DNA of 13,525 bases. It comes from Verrucomicrobiota bacterium (GTDB taxonomy: Bacteria > Verrucomicrobiota > Verrucomicrobiia > Verrucomicrobiales > Verrucomicrobiaceae). Shown here one piece after another: positions 1 to 6,059 of this stretch. Made by a program: the position numbers and the translations under genes. The DNA is taken from positions 1-13,525 of the forward strand of contig JAIOQF010000169.1 of assembly GCA_021413535.1 (NCBI GenBank). The letters run 5' to 3'. The notes beneath the pieces are model-generated. The model was not told the DNA's origin. It was given only the letters and a program-made list of their open reading frames with translations, and made no database searches. Positions within the stretch are counted from its first letter, which is position 1. Each line of letters opens with the position of its first letter.

Positions 1-253
1 CATCCCGCGCGAGATGAGCCATCTGGTGCAAGCCGTCTTGCAAGGCAAATGGGACGAGGCCCGTCGCGTCCATGATAAATTTTATCCGCTTTTCGCAGCG
101 TTCCTCAAACTTTCTACCAACCCGATCCCGATCAAGACCGCGATGGCGCTCACAGGCATCTGCGATGTCGAAATGCGTTTGCCGATGTGCGAAATGGGTG
201 CTGCCCAGGTGGCGGAACTGAAAGCGGTGATGCAACAGTTGAGCTTGCTTTGA
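1..253 (+). CDS. dapA: 4-hydroxy-tetrahydrodipicolinate synthase, C-terminal part (partial)
   Basis: This is the 3' end of dapA; the gene starts upstream of the window and the frame is open from base 2. DapA condenses pyruvate with aspartate semialdehyde, the first committed step of diaminopimelate/lysine synthesis in the cytoplasm. About 83 C-terminal residues are visible. They match the end of the DapA family as I know it from E. coli: an IPREM-like helix start, an alternating helical region (KWDEARRVHDKF), the signature NPIPIK followed by a hydrophobic helix, an RLPM motif, and a terminal helix ending LSLL at the TGA stop. The catalytic lysine and tyrosine lie in the missing N-terminal part and cannot be checked. 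dapB follows after 7 nt, so the two genes are almost certainly co-transcribed. An internal ATG at 14 is not a real start because the homology continues upstream of it. Confidence 0.9.
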   Translation, partial: IPREMSHLVQAVLQGKWDEARRVHDKFYPLFAAFLKLSTNPIPIKTAMALTGICDVEMRLPMCEMGAAQVAELKAVMQQLSLL

Positions 254-260
254 TCCAATC

Positions 261-1001
261 ATGAGCCAGTTAAAAATTCTCGTCACCGGCAGCAAAGGCC
301 GCATGGGCCAAGCCGTCAGCCAAGCGGTGGAACGCCATCCCGACTGCGCCGTGGGCGCGGCGATTGATGTGGGTGACTCTTTGGAAGCAGCTCTGGCAAA
401 AACGGATGTGGCCATCGATTTCACCACGCATCATTTTAGCGATGAGCTGGTTGCTGCCTGCTTGAAGCTGGGCAAGCCGCTGGTGATGGGCACGACCGGA
501 CACACGGCGGATGAACTGGAGCGAATTCGTCAGGCATCAAAGACGCTTCCAATCGTTCTGGCGCCGAATTTCAGCGTGGGAGTGAACACCTTGTTCTGGC
601 TCACGCGCAAGGCGGCGCAGATTCTCGGCGAGGAATTCGATTTGGAAGTTATCGAGATGCATCACCGGATGAAGACCGATTCACCGAGCGGCACTGCGCG
701 CCGCCTGGTGGAGATTCTTTGCGAGGAAACCAAGGTCAGCTACGAGATGGACACGCGGCATGGTCGTCTGGGTGACGTCGGTGCCCGCACCAAAAAAGAG
801 ATCGGCGTGCACGCCCTGCGCGGCGGCGATGTCGTGGGCGATCACACCGTGGTTTTCGCGAATGTCGGCGAACGTGTGGAACTTACTCACAAGGCTTCCA
901 GTCGCGATACCTTCGCCAACGGTGCGGTGCGCGCGGCTGTGTGGTTGCGTGGCAAGTCTCCCGGGATTTATGACATGCAAGATGTCTTGGGATTGAAGTG
1001 A
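261..1001 (+). CDS. dapB: 4-hydroxy-tetrahydrodipicolinate reductase
   Basis: DapB reduces the DapA product with NAD(P)H in diaminopimelate/lysine synthesis. The 246-residue length is typical for the family. An N-terminal Rossmann fold carries the nucleotide-binding GSKGRMG motif (residues 10-16), and a GTTG loop sits at 77-80. The substrate-binding signature EMHHRMKTDSPSGTA spans 132-146; its two histidines (134, 135) and lysine (138) correspond to the catalytic residues of the E. coli enzyme. The C-terminal motif VVGDHTV (191-197) is also as expected. The ATG at 261 begins right before the first beta strand (LKILVTGS), which supports this start. I see no Shine-Dalgarno sequence in the 7-nt gap after dapA, so translational coupling with dapA is plausible. 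A palindromic repeat separates it from folK. Confidence 0.96.
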   Translation: MSQLKILVTGSKGRMGQAVSQAVERHPDCAVGAAIDVGDSLEAALAKTDVAIDFTTHHFSDELVAACLKLGKPLVMGTTGHTADELERIRQASKTLPIVLAPNFSVGVNTLFWLTRKAAQILGEEFDLEVIEMHHRMKTDSPSGTARRLVEILCEETKVSYEMDTRHGRLGDVGARTKKEIGVHALRGGDVVGDHTVVFANVGERVELTHKASSRDTFANGAVRAAVWLRGKSPGIYDMQDVLGLK

Positions 1002-1006
1002 CTGCA

Positions 1007-1034
1007 TGTAGTTTCGCCTGAAGGCGGCACTACA
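1007..1034. repeat. REP-like palindrome with GTAGT head between dapB and folK
   Basis: A 28-nt imperfect palindrome fills most of the 38-nt dapB-folK gap. Outer arms TGTAGT (1007-1012) and ACTACA (1029-1034) are perfectly complementary. Inner arms CGCC (1015-1018) and GGCG (1023-1026) enclose the loop TGAA, leaving one T-G wobble and one T-C mismatch between the two stems. No T-run follows on either side, so it does not look like an intrinsic terminator. The GTAG-type foot next to a GC-rich stem resembles REP elements. The stem differs from the REPs flanking the transposase at 5224-5886, so it would be a separate family. It ends 5 nt before the folK ATG and could also mask that start in the mRNA. 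Confidence 0.6.
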
Positions 1035-1039
1035 ATACA

Positions 1040-1546
1040 ATGATTTACGCCATCGCCCTCGGCTCCAATCTCGGTGAGCGCCTCCAGCATCTTCAAGATG
1101 CACTGCGACTGATGCTGGAGCGACTGCCTCAGGCGCGTTTGCTGGTCGCAGCACCGGTCTATGAATCCGCGCCGGTGGATTGCCCAGAAGATTCCGGTGC
1201 GTTTTATAATACAGTGGTCGAACTGGAATGCGAGGCCTCGCCGAGTGAGGTGCTATTGATCCTGCGCAAAATCGAAGGTGAATTGGGCCGTCCGAAGGAG
1301 CGCGCCCACCACGCGCCGCGCACCATTGACCTCGACATCCTGTGCGCCGGAAATTTGATCATGAACGAAGCAGAACTGACTCTGCCGCATCCGAGGCTGG
1401 CGGAGCGCAGATTCGTGCTTCAGCCGCTGATGGACATCAGTCCTGATCTTGTCCCGTCCGGCCTGAGTGCGAGCGTTGCCGTGCTGTTGACGCGATTGAA
1501 GCCGGATGATGACTCGATCAGGATGGTTGTTCGGGGTTGGGCCTGA
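1040..1546 (+). CDS. folK: 2-amino-4-hydroxy-6-hydroxymethyldihydropteridine pyrophosphokinase (HPPK)
   Basis: FolK transfers pyrophosphate from ATP to 6-hydroxymethyl-7,8-dihydropterin in folate synthesis. The 168-residue single-domain protein is typical in length. Visible motifs are the N-terminal ALGSNLGER (residues 6-14), FYNTVVELE (55-63), and the family signature PRTIDLDIL (93-101). In that signature Asp97 and Asp99 are the expected Mg-ATP ligands. LPHPRLAERRFVL (115-127) follows as expected. The ATG at 1040 sits directly before the first beta strand. No Shine-Dalgarno sequence is visible; the upstream space is taken up by a hairpin-forming repeat. panB follows after about 36 nt, in line with a cofactor-biosynthesis operon. 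No folP or folB lies in the window. Confidence 0.95.
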   Translation: MIYAIALGSNLGERLQHLQDALRLMLERLPQARLLVAAPVYESAPVDCPEDSGAFYNTVVELECEASPSEVLLILRKIEGELGRPKERAHHAPRTIDLDILCAGNLIMNEAELTLPHPRLAERRFVLQPLMDISPDLVPSGLSASVAVLLTRLKPDDDSIRMVVRGWA

Positions 1547-1582
1547 ACGGCAGCCACGTTGCACGAATCGCGTTTGGCATGT

Positions 1583-2359
1583 ATGCGTCACGCCGTGCAT
1601 CCATTGACTCAACAACTCATCGAACGCAAAGCTCGCGGCGAAAAGCTGGCCGTGCTCACCGCTTATGATTATCCAACGGCGCGGCTCCTCGATGAAGCGG
1701 GTGTGGACATCATTCTCGTGGGGGATTCACTGGGCATGGTGGTGTTGGGCCTGCCGGACACTACGAGCGTGAATATGAACACCATGCTCCATCATGCCGC
1801 CGCCGTTCGACGCGCCGTGAAGCGGGCGCCGGTGGTGGTGGATCTTCCGGCTCATAGTTATGACACGCCGGAGCAGGCACTGAAAAATGCGGAACGACTT
1901 GTGAGTGCTGGTGCCGATGCGGTAAAACTCGAGGGTGGCCGGGTGGTCATCGAGCAAGTGCGCGCCATCACTCAGGCGGGCATCGGTTATATCGGTCACA
2001 TCGGCATGCTGCCGCAGAGCGTGAAGCTCGATGGCGGCTACAAGAAAAAGGGGAAGATGGAGGCGGACGCATTGTGTCTGCTCGATGACGCCCGTGCGCT
2101 GGAGGATGCTGGTGCGGCGGCGATCGTGCTTGAGAGCATTGTGTCGGAAGTGGCGCTGAGGATATCGCAGTCAGTAAAGATACCGACCATCGGCATTGGT
2201 TCCGGTGATGGTTGTGATGCGCAGGTGTTGGTGACGCACGATTTGATAGGCGCGTTTCCGTGGTTCAAGCCGCCATTTGCCAAGAGCCGGGCCAACGTAG
2301 CCCAGGAGATCACTCGCGCGACAATGGAGTTTGTGGCTGATGTTAAACGCGAACGTTAA
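1583..2359 (+). CDS. panB: 3-methyl-2-oxobutanoate hydroxymethyltransferase
   Basis: PanB adds a hydroxymethyl group from methylene-tetrahydrofolate to 2-oxoisovalerate, the first committed step of pantothenate synthesis. The protein is a TIM barrel of 258 residues from this start. Motifs in order: VLTAYDYPTARLLDEAG (24-40), VGDSLGM (46-52) with metal ligand Asp48, VVVDLPAHSY (84-93) with Asp87, AVKLEGG (113-119), GHIGMLPQS (138-146), VLES (182-185) with Glu184 matching the catalytic base, and PTIGIGSG (201-208). I chose the ATG at 1583; an in-frame TTG at 1559 would add eight residues that do not look like family sequence. Neither has a clear Shine-Dalgarno sequence. The methylene-tetrahydrofolate substrate gives a loose functional link to folK just upstream. 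It converges with a minus-strand gene only 12 nt away, with no obvious terminator between them. Confidence 0.95.
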   Translation: MRHAVHPLTQQLIERKARGEKLAVLTAYDYPTARLLDEAGVDIILVGDSLGMVVLGLPDTTSVNMNTMLHHAAAVRRAVKRAPVVVDLPAHSYDTPEQALKNAERLVSAGADAVKLEGGRVVIEQVRAITQAGIGYIGHIGMLPQSVKLDGGYKKKGKMEADALCLLDDARALEDAGAAAIVLESIVSEVALRISQSVKIPTIGIGSGDGCDAQVLVTHDLIGAFPWFKPPFAKSRANVAQEITRATMEFVADVKRER

Positions 2360-2371
2360 TCGGCGACATTT

Positions 2372-2860
2372 TTATCCTCCGATGCCGATAAGCGTCCACT
2401 TGCCTTCGACTTGGCGGATGATGAAGATGAAGGCTTTGTCGTAGGCGATGAGGTTTTCCGTCCCCTCTTTCATGTGGCTGGCATCACAGTAGAGATCACC
2501 GTCTTGATATTTGTAAGCCTCCAGAACCCGCTGGTTGCTCATCAGCCGCTTGTTGTCGCGCGGTGAACTCAAGAGCAGCTCTGCATCTTTGAAGAACTGA
2601 TCCAGTGACACTTGTTTTTTGAAAGCCTGCTTGGCGAATTGAGGCCAGGCTTTCTGCAAATCCGCCTTGGTCAGAACTTCGCCGTTGTCGATGGCGAACA
2701 CCCGGTCGGCGACTTTGAAGGTGACTTTGTTTTCTTCGTCGAGATATGTCTGCACCACCTGCCGGACAAACTCTTCCGCGCCGCCAGCCGGGGCAGTGTC
2801 TGCAGCCCGCCCAAGACTAAGGACTGCTACGGTGGCCATGAGTATGATCGCGAGCTTCAT
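2372..2860 (-). CDS. Secreted hypothetical protein, possible NTF2-like fold
   Basis: I do not recognise this 162-residue protein by name. Residues 1-20 form a typical Sec signal peptide: Lys2, a hydrophobic core (LAIILMATVAVLSL), and a small-residue cleavage region near GRAA-DT. The mature part begins with a helix (EEFVRQVVQTYL, 29-40) and ends in two short strands (AFIFIIRQ and KWTLIGIGG, 143-162). That arrangement is reminiscent of small NTF2/SnoaL-like domains, but this is a shape argument only. It is the last of three minus-strand genes and starts 24 nt after the gene ending at 2885. Its mature N-terminal region resembles that neighbour (see the findings), so the two may be paralogs. No membrane segment is seen after the signal peptide, so export to the periplasm or outside is inferred. 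Confidence 0.75.
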   Translation of the reverse strand: MKLAIILMATVAVLSLGRAADTAPAGGAEEFVRQVVQTYLDEENKVTFKVADRVFAIDNGEVLTKADLQKAWPQFAKQAFKKQVSLDQFFKDAELLLSSPRDNKRLMSNQRVLEAYKYQDGDLYCDASHMKEGTENLIAYDKAFIFIIRQVEGKWTLIGIGG

Positions 2861-2884
2861 GAAATTACTTTGGTTGGGTTTTCC

Positions 2885-3301
2885 TCAGTCCCTGAATCCG
2901 ATGACACGAAAAACTTCGCCGGGTTTGACGAATACCGCGATCTTTTGGTCGTCGCCTTCAATCGTGAGAATGACCACGACCTTTTCTGGCGAGGAACTCT
3001 CGATTTTGACGAAAACTGGTTTCAAATCCCGCTTGCCCTTTTCGTTGATAATTTGCGCATAAAGCGCCTCCAGTTCTGGAAGCGTCTTGATTTCTTTTTT
3101 TCCGTCAAATGAGAACGGAACCGCGCAGAGTGAGGTGGTGACAGCAGCCTCTCCCCCCATCAGCGAAGTAAACCAAGTCTTGGCGACTTGGGTGGCGGTC
3201 TTGTCCCGCTCGTCCTGTGTTTGATCAGGACCGGCCAAGGCCATTGTTGCCAGGATTATGACGGAGATCGGAAGTGTGAAGCACTGGATGCGATTTTTCA
3301 T
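2885..3301 (-). CDS. Secreted hypothetical protein, possible paralog of the gene at 2372-2860
   Basis: This is an unrecognised 138-residue protein. Residues 1-23 look like a Sec signal peptide (MKNR, then the hydrophobic stretch CFTLPISVIILATMALA, with likely cleavage after ALA). The mature part has a helix (KTATQVAKTWFTSL, 34-47), then AVPFSFDGKKEIKTLPELEA (60-79), and ends in beta-rich sequence (KVVVILTIEGDD, then IAVFVKPGEVFRVIGF). I chose the ATG at 3301 because it gives a clean signal peptide. A longer reading from 3406 would put about 35 unrelated residues before it and overlap the upstream gene heavily. The ATG overlaps the TGA stop of the upstream DUF3592-like gene as ATGA, suggesting translational coupling. 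Function is unknown; an NTF2-like fold is only a guess. Confidence 0.75.
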   Translation of the reverse strand: MKNRIQCFTLPISVIILATMALAGPDQTQDERDKTATQVAKTWFTSLMGGEAAVTTSLCAVPFSFDGKKEIKTLPELEALYAQIINEKGKRDLKPVFVKIESSSPEKVVVILTIEGDDQKIAVFVKPGEVFRVIGFRD

Positions 3302-3732
3302 TTTGCAGATTCGCTTATGATTTGATGTTGAAGATAGATACGGGGAACGAGTGAACGGCCAAGCTGGAAAATTATTACCGAGACGAGGATTGCCAACCCC
3401 AAGCAACAGATCATCGCGGCGAAGATAAACCGCTCGGCGAAAAGCACGATACGTCCTTCATATGAGTTGCGGTCATAAGCGACTGTGACCTGCTGACCGA
3501 CAGAATACTTCGGGTTTGAACTATAATAGCTGCGAGTGAACTCATGTGGCGATCCATCTGCTGCCACATATCGCACCCGAGGATTCGATGTAATGCCCTT
3601 TTGGCCTTGCGAAGTGAGTATCTCGATGATTGTGCCGTTGGTGATTGAAGCCTTGCGCAACCAAATATGCTCGCGAAGTGCAAGAGCTAAAGCGATTGCA
3701 ATCAGAATGAAAGCCGTTGTGAACCAATTCAT
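3298..3732 (-). CDS. DUF3592-like membrane protein
   Basis: This 144-residue membrane protein has two predicted transmembrane segments, at about residues 4-19 (FTTAFILIAIALALAL) and 102-123 (FIFAAMICCLGLAILVSVII). Between them is a beta-rich soluble domain (27-98). The pattern of that domain, with ASITNGTIIEI, then PRVRYVAADGSPHEF, then YSVGQQVTVAYDRNSYEGRIV, is characteristic of DUF3592. The members I know have no defined molecular function. The ATG at 3732 starts directly at the first membrane helix; a longer open reading to 3897 adds 55 residues that look like random non-coding sequence. It is first in a three-gene minus-strand cluster and its stop overlaps the next start. The gene at 3896 diverges from it across about 163 nt, where both promoters should lie. 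Confidence 0.75.
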   Translation of the reverse strand: MNWFTTAFILIAIALALALREHIWLRKASITNGTIIEILTSQGQKGITSNPRVRYVAADGSPHEFTRSYYSSNPKYSVGQQVTVAYDRNSYEGRIVLFAERFIFAAMICCLGLAILVSVIIFQLGRSLVPRIYLQHQIISESAK

Positions 3733-3895
3733 AGAATGTGTGTAGCAACGACTAATAGGTGGATCACGGCAATAGGAATGTCGGGGTTGTCCTAACGATT
3801 TCAGAAACACATACTGGCCGACGCCCGCGCTCCTGTGGCATTCCTCTTGCGCATGTTGCTTGACGCGGCGGAGAACGGCGCAACCTTCGCGGCTC

Positions 3896-5104
3896 ATGTC
3901 TCATCGAATCCTCATCATTGGCGCGGGCGGCGTTGGCCGCGTAGTCACTCATAAATGCGCCCAGCTTCCCGACGTGTTCGGGGAGATCATGCTGGCCTCG
4001 CGCACCAAGGCAAAATGCGATGGCATCGCCGCCGAATTGAAACGGCCGATTCAAACGGCGGGGGTCGATGCAGATGATGTGCCTGCTTTGGTGAAGCTGC
4101 TAAAAAGCTTCAAGCCGGAAGCGGTGATCAATGTGGCGCTGCCTTATCAAGATCTCACGATCATGGATGCGTGCTTGGAGGCGGGGGTGCATTACATCGA
4201 CACGGCGAACTATGAGCCGCGCGATGTGGCGAAGTTTGAATATCACTGGCAGTGGGCTTACCAGGACAAGTTCAAGAATGCGGGCCTGACCGCGCTGCTG
4301 GGCTGCGGGTTCGATCCGGGTGTGACGAATGTCTACACGGCTTACGCGCTGAAGCATCACTTCTCGAAGATCGATACGCTGGACATCATCGACTGCAACG
4401 CGGGCGATCACGGCAAGGCATTCGCCACCAATTTTAATCCGGAGATTAATTTGCGGGAAGTCACGGCCAACGGTCGCTACTGGGAAAACGGTGCGTGGGT
4501 GGAGACGAAGCCGCTGGCGATCAAGCGGAGCTTCGACTTCCCGGATGGCATCGGTCCGAAGAATATTTATTGTCTCTATCATGAGGAGTTGGAGTCGCTG
4601 ACGAAGCACATTCCGATGCGCCGGGCGCGGTTCTGGATGACCTTTGGCGACAACTACATCAAGCACATGGAAGTGCTGGTGAACGTGGGCATGACCCGGA
4701 TTGATAAAGTGAAACATCAGGGGGTGGACATCATTCCCATTGAGTTTCTTAAGACGCTGCTGCCGGAGCCCGGCACGCTGGGAGCGGACACCAAGGGCAA
4801 GACCTGCATCGGCAACTGGATCGAAGGCACGGGCAAGGATGGCAAGCCCTTGCGCTATTACGTGTATAACATCAAGGATCACGAGGACTGCTATCGGGAG
4901 ACGAATTCGCAGGGGGTGAGCTACACGACCGGCGTGCCGGCAATGATCGCGGCGCGGCAGTTGCTGACGAATCCGTCCGAGTATCGTCAACCGGGTGTGT
5001 GGAACGTGGAGCAGTTGAATCCCGATCCGTTCATGGCTGATTTGAATGCCTACGGCCTGCCCTGGGTAGAGACGTGGCCGACGGAGAAGATGGCGGGGGA
5101 GTGA
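3896..5104 (+). CDS. Carboxynorspermidine/carboxyspermidine synthase (saccharopine dehydrogenase family)
   Basis: This NAD(P)H-dependent enzyme condenses aspartate semialdehyde with a diamine (1,3-diaminopropane or putrescine) to give carboxynorspermidine or carboxyspermidine. That is the first step of the non-SAM spermidine route. The 402-residue length is typical. The Rossmann motif IIGAGGVGR lies at 7-15, followed by VINVALPYQDLTIMDACLEAGVHYIDTANYE-type sequence (77-107) and the signature GCGFDPGVTN (136-145). These features distinguish this Lys1-like branch. I chose the ATG at 3896 because it lies immediately before the first beta strand (SHRILIIGAG); the reading frame is open back to 3860 but the extra residues are non-homologous. 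The partner decarboxylase is at 7860-9005, not adjacent. Aspartate semialdehyde is also the DapA substrate. The diamine preference cannot be read from sequence. The gene symbol is not standardised, so I leave it blank. Confidence 0.9.
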   Translation: MSHRILIIGAGGVGRVVTHKCAQLPDVFGEIMLASRTKAKCDGIAAELKRPIQTAGVDADDVPALVKLLKSFKPEAVINVALPYQDLTIMDACLEAGVHYIDTANYEPRDVAKFEYHWQWAYQDKFKNAGLTALLGCGFDPGVTNVYTAYALKHHFSKIDTLDIIDCNAGDHGKAFATNFNPEINLREVTANGRYWENGAWVETKPLAIKRSFDFPDGIGPKNIYCLYHEELESLTKHIPMRRARFWMTFGDNYIKHMEVLVNVGMTRIDKVKHQGVDIIPIEFLKTLLPEPGTLGADTKGKTCIGNWIEGTGKDGKPLRYYVYNIKDHEDCYRETNSQGVSYTTGVPAMIAARQLLTNPSEYRQPGVWNVEQLNPDPFMADLNAYGLPWVETWPTEKMAGE

Positions 5105-5117
5105 GGCGGTTTTTTAG

Positions 5118-5200
5118 AGTGGTCCGCACAGTCCTCTGTGCGCTTCATGGTGTGCAAAGGTCTTGATATGAAAACCGCACAGAGGACTGTGCGGACCACT
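5118..5200. repeat. Left REPIN: two inverted REP elements upstream of the transposase
   Basis: Two REP units form a perfect 25-bp inverted repeat: 5118-5142 against 5176-5200. Each unit has a GTGGT foot next to a hairpin with arms CCGCACAG and CTGTGCGG around a 4-nt loop (TCCT, or AGGA on the other strand). In the left unit the outermost base pair is lost (C at 5143 instead of G); the right unit (5175-5194) keeps all eight pairs. About 33 nt of unrelated sequence lie between the units. The 3' flank reads TTTAAT, the same as beside the downstream pair. This layout matches a REPIN, the mobile two-REP unit thought to be moved by RAYT proteins. It lies 14 nt after the carboxynorspermidine synthase stop and 24 nt before the RAYT start. 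Confidence 0.9.
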
Positions 5201-5223
5201 TTAATCACTCCAAGCCGCCCCTC

Positions 5224-5886
5224 ATGCACTTCCGGTTTTTCAACCCTGAAGCGCCGGTCAGCATCACTCGTGGCCATTTGCCACATTGGGATCAAGAGGG
5301 AGCCACCTATTTCATTACTTGGCGCACCGCGGATTCCATCCCCAAGGAAGTTTGGGAACACTGGCGCGCAGACCGCGCCGCGTGGTTGCTAAATCACAAC
5401 ATCGATCCCGATGCTCCGGGCTGGTGGCTGGCCTTGGAAAAACTGCCGGAACCACTGCGCAAAGAGTTTGGCCGCCGCTTTGCGCGGGTGATTGAGGACG
5501 AACTTGATGCCTGCCACGGTGAGGGTGCTCTCCGCCACCAAGGTCATGCGCAAATCGTCGCTGATGCCCTGCGTCATTTCGACGGTGAGCGTTACACTCT
5601 TGCGGATTTCGTTGTCATGCCCAATCACGTGCATTTGCTCGTTGGCGGGCTTGTTTATGAGGCCATGCTCGGGCAAGTGGAGTCATGGAAGAAATGGACG
5701 GCACTTCAAATCAATAAACGCTTGGACCGTCGAGGACGCTTTTGGCAGGACGAGAGTTTTGATCACTTGGTGAGAAGCGAGGCTGCCTTTGTGAAATACC
5801 GGTGCTATATCGCGGAGAATCCGGCCAAATCGAAGTTGCGGGCCGGGGAATTCGTTCATTGGGCTAGGCCGGAGCTGGGTTTGTGA
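5224..5886 (+). CDS. REP-associated tyrosine transposase (RAYT, Y1 transposase-like)
   Basis: This 220-residue single-strand DNA transposase is related to IS200/IS605 TnpA. RAYTs bind and cut REP sequences and are thought to spread REPINs without carrying classical IS ends. The evidence is the conserved start FNPEAPVSITRGHLPHW (6-22) and GATYFITWR (26-34). The HUH metal-binding motif sits in VVMPNHVHLLV (His135, His137), followed by GRFWQDESFDHLVRS (171-185). The candidate catalytic tyrosine is Tyr195 in KYRCYIAENPAKSKL (191-205). All key residues are present and the frame is intact, so it could be active. REPINs flank it on both sides, and the downstream REP begins within 2 nt of its TGA stop. 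No Shine-Dalgarno sequence is seen before the ATG at 5224. It also belongs to mobile-element biology, but is best described as a domesticated transposase rather than an IS. Confidence 0.92.
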   Translation: MHFRFFNPEAPVSITRGHLPHWDQEGATYFITWRTADSIPKEVWEHWRADRAAWLLNHNIDPDAPGWWLALEKLPEPLRKEFGRRFARVIEDELDACHGEGALRHQGHAQIVADALRHFDGERYTLADFVVMPNHVHLLVGGLVYEAMLGQVESWKKWTALQINKRLDRRGRFWQDESFDHLVRSEAAFVKYRCYIAENPAKSKLRAGEFVHWARPELGL

Positions 5887-5887
5887 A

Positions 5888-5963
5888 AGTGGTCCGCACA
5901 GTCCTCTGTGCGGATTGTATTCTGTCGGCCTGAGTCTGACCGCACAGAGGACTGTGCGGACCA
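5888..5963. repeat. Right REPIN: two inverted REP elements downstream of the transposase
   Basis: This is the second inverted REP pair, with a perfect 24-bp inverted repeat (5890-5913 against 5940-5963). Both units keep the full eight-pair stem CCGCACAG/CTGTGCGG (5894-5901 with 5906-5913; 5940-5947 with 5952-5959). Feet are GTGGT on the left and the slightly diverged ACCAT on the right. The 26-nt spacer is unrelated to that of the left REPIN, so the REPs rather than the spacer are conserved. The A-rich flank AAAGTGG overlaps the end of the RAYT stop codon, and the 3' flank again reads TTTTAAT. In the RAYT transcript these hairpins would form directly after the coding region and could protect or terminate the mRNA. 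Confidence 0.9.
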
Positions 5964-5969
5964 TTTTAA

Positions 5970-5982
5970 TTGTGCAGACCAC
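5970..5982. repeat. Degraded half-REP
   Basis: The 13 nt TTGTGCAGACCAC match the end of a REP (CTGTGCGGACCAC) at 11 of 13 positions, in the same orientation as the unit 7 nt upstream. The other stem arm is missing, so it cannot form the REP hairpin. It looks like a remnant of a further REP, or of an earlier duplication at the right edge of the RAYT region. Confidence 0.5.
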
Positions 5983-5984
5983 AT

Positions 5985-6014
5985 AAAAAAACGGAACCCG
6001 TCGCCGGGTTCCGT
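5985..6014 (-). terminator. Intrinsic terminator of the RRM protein gene
   Basis: A perfect 10-bp stem (ACGGAACCCG at 5991-6000 with CGGGTTCCGT at 6005-6014) closes a 4-nt loop, TCGC. Read on the minus strand, the stem is followed by seven U (the A-run 5985-5991, its first base overlapping the stem). It lies 45 nt past the stop of the RRM protein gene, the expected place for its terminator. On the plus strand the stem is followed by TAAATTTTT, so it may also stop transcripts from the RAYT gene. Confidence 0.9.
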
Positions 6015-6059
6015 TAAATTTTTATGGGGCCTGGTTAGCCGCCGGTTGAAGGTTACGCT

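Noticed and set aside
1007..1034. Intrinsic terminator between dapB and folK
   Set aside because: No T-run follows the hairpin on either strand.
4100..4990. 296-codon open frame antisense to the carboxynorspermidine synthase
   Set aside because: It lies fully inside a well-supported gene and its translation has no family-like motifs.
5118..5982. CRISPR array or classical IS with terminal inverted repeats
   Set aside because: The repeats are palindromic pairs with unequal spacers, only four in number, and the transposase is of the RAYT type; there is no spacer periodicity and no cas gene.
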